From positions 62,001-126,000 of the forward strand of contig NZ_CZVW01000001.1 of NCBI RefSeq assembly GCF_001536065.1: a DNA stretch of 64,000 bases, read 5' to 3'. A program made the translations under genes and the position numbers. The DNA is from Candidatus Chryseopegocella kryptomonas. GTDB lineage: Bacteria; Bacteroidota; Ignavibacteria; Kryptoniales; Kryptoniaceae. Positions 60,312-64,000 of this stretch are shown piece after piece. The notes under the pieces are model-generated. The model made no database searches. It was not told the origin of the DNA and was given only the letters and a program-made list of their open reading frames with translations. How positions within the stretch are numbered: the stretch's first letter is position 1; each line of letters opens with the position of its first letter.

Positions 60312-61432
60312 AGTTTAAAATTGAGGAGATATTTTTAAGACATTTGAGAATTCCTATGGTTGAAAAGTTCAAGATAAGTAGCGGTGAGGTTTCTGTTAAG
60401 GATTCAATAATTGTTGAAGTTAAGTTCAGCGATGGTTTTACAGGTTATGGCGAAGCTTCTCCGATGGCGGGTTCGTTTTATTCAAGTGAAACTCCAGAAA
60501 GCGTATGGGATGAACTTATAGATTGTGTTAACTTGATCGGGAATGATTTTGATTTTGAAAATTTTGAAACGGAGGTTGATAAATTAAACTCAAAATTTTC
60601 ATCTTATGGATTAAGTTCTTTCGCAAGGGCTGGGATTGAGACGGCATTATGGGATGCTTTTTCAAAAATCAGGGGACAGCCGATATATAAATTGATTTCA
60701 GCTGAATTCAAGAAGATAGAATCGGGGCTTGCGGTTGGAATTTGTGATAATGTGAGTGAACTTTTGAGCAAAATTGAAAAATATCTCAGTGATGGCGGAT
60801 ATAAAAGGGTAAAAATAAAAGTTCAGAAAGGTTGGGATATTGAGCCATTGAAAGAAATAAGAAAAAATTTCGGAGATATTCCGCTTATGGTTGATGCAAA
60901 CTGTGCTTATACGAGCGATGACATTGAGCATCTTAAAAAGTTTGATGAGTTTGGTTTAATTATGATTGAACAACCGTTTGGCAAGAGTGATATTAAAGTT
61001 TCTGCAATTTTGCAGAGGCAAATTTCAACTCCAATTTGTTTTGATGAAAGTGCAGATACAATTGAGAATTTGAAAATTGCATTTGAACTTGGTGCGTGTA
61101 AAGTGGTAAACATTAAGATTCAGAGAGTAGGTGGAATTTTAAACGCAAAGAGAATGCACGATTTCTGTAAAATCAACGGTATTCCGGTGTGGATTGGGAC
61201 AATGCCTGAACTTGGCATTGGAAGTTTGCACTCTCTTAATTTGTGTGCGCTTGATAATTGCAAATTTCCGACGGATGTTGAAGCATCATTGCGATGGTAT
61301 TTGGATGATGTAATTGAGCCGTTAATTATGGTGAAAAATGGATTTGTTGAGGTTTCAGAAGATTTTGCGTTTGAGATAAATCAAAAAAAGATTGATAGAT
61401 ACACGGTCAAAAAAATTAAGATACATTGTTGA
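60308..61432 (+). CDS. enolase-superfamily enzyme of the OSBS / N-succinylamino acid racemase subgroup
   Basis: A 374-residue muconate-lactonising-enzyme-type protein. All catalytic residues are present: the KxK pair Lys169/Lys171 (VKIKVQKG), metal ligands Asp196 (MVDANCAY), Glu221 (MIEQPF) and Asp246 (CFDESAD), and Lys270 (VNIKIQRVGG). The C-terminal WIGTMPELGIGSLHSLNLCA and FPTDVEASLRWYLDDVIEP match the o-succinylbenzoate synthase/NSAR subgroup. No menaquinone gene is near, so a racemase or dehydration role in this cluster is more likely than MenC. The ATG overlaps the IclR stop by 4 nt; the stop directly abuts the next ATG. Confidence 0.88.
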   Translation: MKFKIEEIFLRHLRIPMVEKFKISSGEVSVKDSIIVEVKFSDGFTGYGEASPMAGSFYSSETPESVWDELIDCVNLIGNDFDFENFETEVDKLNSKFSSYGLSSFARAGIETALWDAFSKIRGQPIYKLISAEFKKIESGLAVGICDNVSELLSKIEKYLSDGGYKRVKIKVQKGWDIEPLKEIRKNFGDIPLMVDANCAYTSDDIEHLKKFDEFGLIMIEQPFGKSDIKVSAILQRQISTPICFDESADTIENLKIAFELGACKVVNIKIQRVGGILNAKRMHDFCKINGIPVWIGTMPELGIGSLHSLNLCALDNCKFPTDVEASLRWYLDDVIEPLIMVKNGFVEVSEDFAFEINQKKIDRYTVKKIKIHC

Positions 61433-62449
61433 ATGCCAACACTTGAAGTTGAATTTTTAGGTTATCGTGTTAAGAGCCCAATTTTTGTTGCTTCTGGTCC
61501 AGCAAGCCATGATGTTAAGCAAATTCCAATTGCGCAGGAGATGGGGGCAGGTGGTGTTGTCTTAAAAACTGTTGTTCCAGATAAATTTGATTATATGAGA
61601 TACTGGCCAAGACCACGATATAAGTTGATTGATTGGGATAAGAAGATGAATGGCAAATCACAATATTTCACGCTTTATTCTTATGAGCAAGCGTATAGTG
61701 GTTCGGTTGATGATTACTTCAACTTTGTGAAAATTTCAAAATCAATTTCAGACATAATGATCATCGGTAGTGCGTTTGCAGATGAGCCTAGTGATTGGAT
61801 ATATCTTGCGAAAGGGATTGAAGAAGCAGGCGCAGATGCTATTGAGCTTGATATATCTTCACCACATAAACCTGGAACCTTGCAATTTGAAACTCACTTT
61901 GTTCAAGCGATAAAGTCCGTAGTTGAAAATGTTAAGATACCTGTTCTTGTTAAATTAGCTCCTGGTCCGGATGTTTTAACCCAGGCAAAAATATGTTCTG
62001 AGCTTGGGGCTGATGCTGTGACATTATGCAATCGTTTGAGAGGTCTTGAAATTGACATTGAAACAGGTAAACCAATACTTCACGGTTATTATGCTGGTGT
62101 TGGAGGTCCGTGGGCAAAGTATTATGTGTTCAAGCATGTTTCAGAAGTTTATAAAGAAGTTAACATAACCATAAGCGCCACCGGTGGAGTTTTAAACTGG
62201 GTTGACGCATTGAAATACATAATGCTGGGTGCGAAAACCGTTCAAATTCTCTCGGTTATAATCGTAAATGGATGGGGATCAATCAGACGAATTAATGAAG
62301 GTTTGCTTTCGTTTATGCTTGAAAGACAAATAGAAAATCTTGAAGAAGTGCGGGGCATAGCATCACGCAATCTTATTGAGCCAGATTTAATTGTAAGATG
62401 GACGGGGGAGAAGAAAAGCGGACCGAGAAATACTTTTGAAGAATGGTAA
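61433..62449 (+). CDS. dihydroorotate/dihydropyrimidine dehydrogenase-like flavoenzyme (PreA-type)
   Basis: A 338-residue FMN-binding TIM barrel. It begins LGYRVKSPIFVASGPAS ('l.Npv..aSGp'), has the KLAPGP phosphate/FMN lysine block and the ATGGVLNWVDALKYIMLGAK FMN-phosphate region, and ends after a WTG segment. At the general-acid position, the sequence is LDISSPHKPG (Ser143 where dihydropyrimidine dehydrogenase has Cys in LSCPH). In PreA two [4Fe-4S] clusters are fused at the C-terminus; here they are a separate gene downstream. It probably reduces or oxidises a C=C bond in a cyclic or acid intermediate; the true substrate is unknown. Confidence 0.85.
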   Translation: MPTLEVEFLGYRVKSPIFVASGPASHDVKQIPIAQEMGAGGVVLKTVVPDKFDYMRYWPRPRYKLIDWDKKMNGKSQYFTLYSYEQAYSGSVDDYFNFVKISKSISDIMIIGSAFADEPSDWIYLAKGIEEAGADAIELDISSPHKPGTLQFETHFVQAIKSVVENVKIPVLVKLAPGPDVLTQAKICSELGADAVTLCNRLRGLEIDIETGKPILHGYYAGVGGPWAKYYVFKHVSEVYKEVNITISATGGVLNWVDALKYIMLGAKTVQILSVIIVNGWGSIRRINEGLLSFMLERQIENLEEVRGIASRNLIEPDLIVRWTGEKKSGPRNTFEEW

Positions 62450-62466
62450 GAAAAGAATTTTAAATT

Positions 62467-62766
62467 ATGGGCAAATACATTGGTTTGAAACCTCTGCCAC
62501 CTGATTTTTATGATAAATATCCACCCGTTGCTGAGGTAGTTGTTGAAAGGTGCATTGGATGTGAAAGATGTGTTAAGATTTGTTTTTTTGATTCAATCAA
62601 AATGATTGATAAAGTTGCTTTTATAAATAAGGATAATTGCACTGGGTGTGGACTTTGTTTTGAATCTTGCCCTGTTGATGCAATTGTGTGGGTTAAAGAT
62701 GAAACTTGGCAAAATGGTCCATATATACAAAGATATGGCGGGGGAAGCGTTGAATTTGGTGATTAA
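62467..62766 (+). CDS. 2x[4Fe-4S] ferredoxin, partner of the PreA-like enzyme
   Basis: A 99-residue protein with two complete cluster motifs: CIGCERCVKIC and CTGCGLCFESCPVDA, which bind two [4Fe-4S] clusters as in bacterial ferredoxins and in the C-terminal domain of PreA. The first motif is followed by Phe-Phe instead of the usual Cys-Pro. The spacing to the flavoenzyme gene is 17 bp, and a C-terminal extension (WQNGPYIQRYGGGSVEFGD) follows the second cluster. It likely passes electrons to or from the FMN of the upstream enzyme. It is the last gene before the TonB-receptor promoter; no hairpin terminator was seen. Confidence 0.93.
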   Translation: MGKYIGLKPLPPDFYDKYPPVAEVVVERCIGCERCVKICFFDSIKMIDKVAFINKDNCTGCGLCFESCPVDAIVWVKDETWQNGPYIQRYGGGSVEFGD

Positions 62767-62835
62767 CAATTTCTGTGCCGTTTCATAGGTTTTGTTTTTC
62801 ATTCGCGAAACGATTTAACATTTGTGAAAAAACTA

Positions 62836-62864
62836 TTGACAAATTCGTTTTCGTGTTTTATTTT
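62836..62864 (+). promoter_or_regulatory. strong sigma70-type promoter for the TonB receptor
   Basis: A perfect TTGACA (62836-62841), a 17-bp spacer and TATTTT (62859-62864). A start near 62871 gives a leader of about 40 bases to the ATG at 62910, with AGGAGGT in place. Confidence 0.75.
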
Positions 62865-62909
62865 TTATGTGAATTCAAGTTTAATTTACAAAACACACAG
62901 GAGGTTGTT

Positions 62910-64000
62910 ATGAGATTAAAATTTTTAATCCCTCTTTTGTTTCTCCTTCCAGCGATGTTAATTTCTCAAACTGGTAAAATATCAGGCAAAGTTTATAATG
63001 AAGCGACAAAAGAGCCAATCCCTGGAGCAAATGTTATCCTTGAAGGCACTCGTTTGGGTTCCGCAGCTGATGTAAATGGGAATTATATCATCTTGAACAT
63101 CCCACCAGGGAAATATGATGTTGTTGTTTCAGCAGTTGGATATGTTAAGACGACGATTAAAAATGTTATCGTAAATGCGGATAAAACAACTTTTCTTGAT
63201 GTTGCTTTGAAGGAAGAAGTTATAGGTTTGCCAGAAGTAGTGGTTCAAGCGGAGCGACCGCTTATTGATATTTCTCAAACAAGTTCAAGGGCGATGATAA
63301 CCTCGGATGATATATCTGCGCTTCCTGTTGCAAATTTTCAAGAGGCTTTGAGAATATCACCGAGCAATTATTCTGGATATATCAGAGGTGGAAGAAGATA
63401 TGAGACAAAATTTTTAATTGAAGGTGTAGATGTTAGCGATAAGTATTATGAAGCTTTTTCTGCAAATTACGGTGGGAATCTTTACACGACTTATCACGGA
63501 TTAAGTTTGACATTTAGAGAAAATTCAAATGTGGCGGAAGTTGGGGTTGGGGCAATTGAAGAGATAAGTGTTAATTCAGGTGCTTCAAGTGCCGAGCTTT
63601 CACAGGCAACCGGCGGTGTTGTAAATATAACTTTGAAAGAAGGTAGAGGTAGAATTTCAGGCAAAGCATATGTTAGATATGCTTCAAAACTTCCACACAA
63701 AGGTCCTGATCTTTACTTTGGGCTTCTTCCCGATGGCTCAACAGCTGCGGATAAATACTTCGGTGAAAAACGGGCTCTTGAAGCAAAAGGTGACCCCGCA
63801 AGTTTAGCAAAAGCTAGACTTTACACTTGGACACCGGGGAAATACTGGTATGGAAATAAGCCAACGGCGGAATTTGAGGCGTCGCTTGGTGGGGGTTTGT
63901 TTAAAGATATGGGATTTTTCGCCGATGTGAGGTTTTACGAAACTTACGGTAGATTTCCAAATGAGTTTAATCGTCGGCTTGACATCACGGGCAAGTTAAC
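62910..64000 (+). CDS. TonB-dependent receptor with carboxypeptidase-regulatory-like domain (5' part, runs off window end)
   Basis: About 363 residues are visible, beginning at an ATG preceded by AGGAGGT. A signal peptide (FLIPLLFLLPAMLISQ) is followed by a carboxypeptidase-D regulatory-like domain (about 22-110; GKISGKVYNEATKEPIPGAN, GTRLGSAADVNGNYIILNIP). A plug domain (about 115-260) then follows with EVVVQAERPLID, IRGGRRYETKFLIEGVDVSD, IEEISVNSGASSAELSQATG and GGVVNITLKEGRG. The barrel begins after about 270 and continues outside. Such SusC-like or oar-like receptors import large ligands through the outer membrane. Whether it serves the upstream cluster is inference from proximity. Confidence 0.9.
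   Translation, partial: MRLKFLIPLLFLLPAMLISQTGKISGKVYNEATKEPIPGANVILEGTRLGSAADVNGNYIILNIPPGKYDVVVSAVGYVKTTIKNVIVNADKTTFLDVALKEEVIGLPEVVVQAERPLIDISQTSSRAMITSDDISALPVANFQEALRISPSNYSGYIRGGRRYETKFLIEGVDVSDKYYEAFSANYGGNLYTTYHGLSLTFRENSNVAEVGVGAIEEISVNSGASSAELSQATGGVVNITLKEGRGRISGKAYVRYASKLPHKGPDLYFGLLPDGSTAADKYFGEKRALEAKGDPASLAKARLYTWTPGKYWYGNKPTAEFEASLGGGLFKDMGFFADVRFYETYGRFPNEFNRRLDITGKL

Noticed and set aside
1-64000. CRISPR arrays, rRNA genes, insertion sequences or prophage.
   Set aside because: No repeated direct-repeat/spacer pattern, no rRNA-like stretch and no transposase or integrase frame was seen on either strand; the restriction-modification pair has no flanking inverted repeats that I could recognise.

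Overview
The window is 64 kb of a compact, AT-rich (roughly one third G+C by eye), gene-dense chromosome from a Gram-negative bacterium of the Fibrobacterota-Chlorobiota-Bacteroidota (FCB) group. The evidence is a GWxTD-domain protein, a peptidase-MA/TolB-propeller/outer-membrane fusion, a TonB-dependent receptor with an N-terminal carboxypeptidase-regulatory-like domain, TamB, and genes for a heptose-containing LPS core. Lys/Glu/Ile-rich proteins, frequent 4-nt ATGA stop/start overlaps, usable Shine-Dalgarno sequences and sigma70-type promoters point to a thermophilic or Ignavibacteria/Kryptonia-like lineage rather than a classical Bacteroidia member. That placement is inference from gene content, not from a phylogeny.

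Layout. 1-5970 (minus): gltX, a membrane acyltransferase, an MDR dehydrogenase, a sugar nucleotidyltransferase, an enoyl-CoA hydratase and the start of a GH2 beta-mannosidase. 6143-18607 (plus): the two halves of ADP-heptose synthesis, tamB, RNase R, a frameshifted DUF72 gene, an M28 peptidase and a terminator, then an LpxL-like acyltransferase and a heptosyltransferase. 18582-22857 (minus): KDO transferase, a degenerate LytM/EnvC-like factor and a UbiD-type decarboxylase. 22943-27264 (plus): a frameshifted SDR gene, a two-gene restriction-modification cassette and a phosphohexomutase, closed by a terminator shared with the oppositely oriented rpsU unit, which holds a zinc-ribbon protein, bS21 and a 43-residue basic protein. 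28261-29442: citrate synthase. 29446-34147 (minus): dacB, rluB, scpB, scpA, trpS. 34291-39970: a frameshifted secreted protein, GDPD, an RlmI-like methyltransferase, tRNA-Pro(TGG), DoxX and a GH94 phosphorylase.

40104-46664 (plus) is a phosphorelay island: a 5-PAS hybrid kinase with two receivers, a lone receiver, a receiver fused to a DHp helix pair with no ATPase domain, a receiver-like protein lacking the phospho-Asp, and a second membrane kinase. 46721-55886 (minus) is an envelope/metabolism operon: peptidase-MA/propeller/barrel protein, PQQ-propeller lipoprotein, PEGA protein, GWxTD protein, pdxA, glycerate kinase and a homocysteine-methyltransferase-family protein. 56082-62766 (plus) is the least familiar locus: a secreted heparinase-like lyase candidate, a scar of a class III aminotransferase, a DHDPS-family enzyme, an IclR regulator, an OSBS/NSAR-type enolase-superfamily enzyme, a PreA-like flavoenzyme with Ser for the catalytic Cys, and a separate 2x[4Fe-4S] ferredoxin. 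It is followed by a strong promoter and a TonB receptor that runs off the end.

Three genes carry the same kind of lesion: a T or A run one base too long, with the protein continuing in the next frame. No CRISPR array, rRNA operon, transposase or prophage was seen. No gene-free stretch exceeds 300 bases; the longest is about 265 bases, upstream of citrate synthase.
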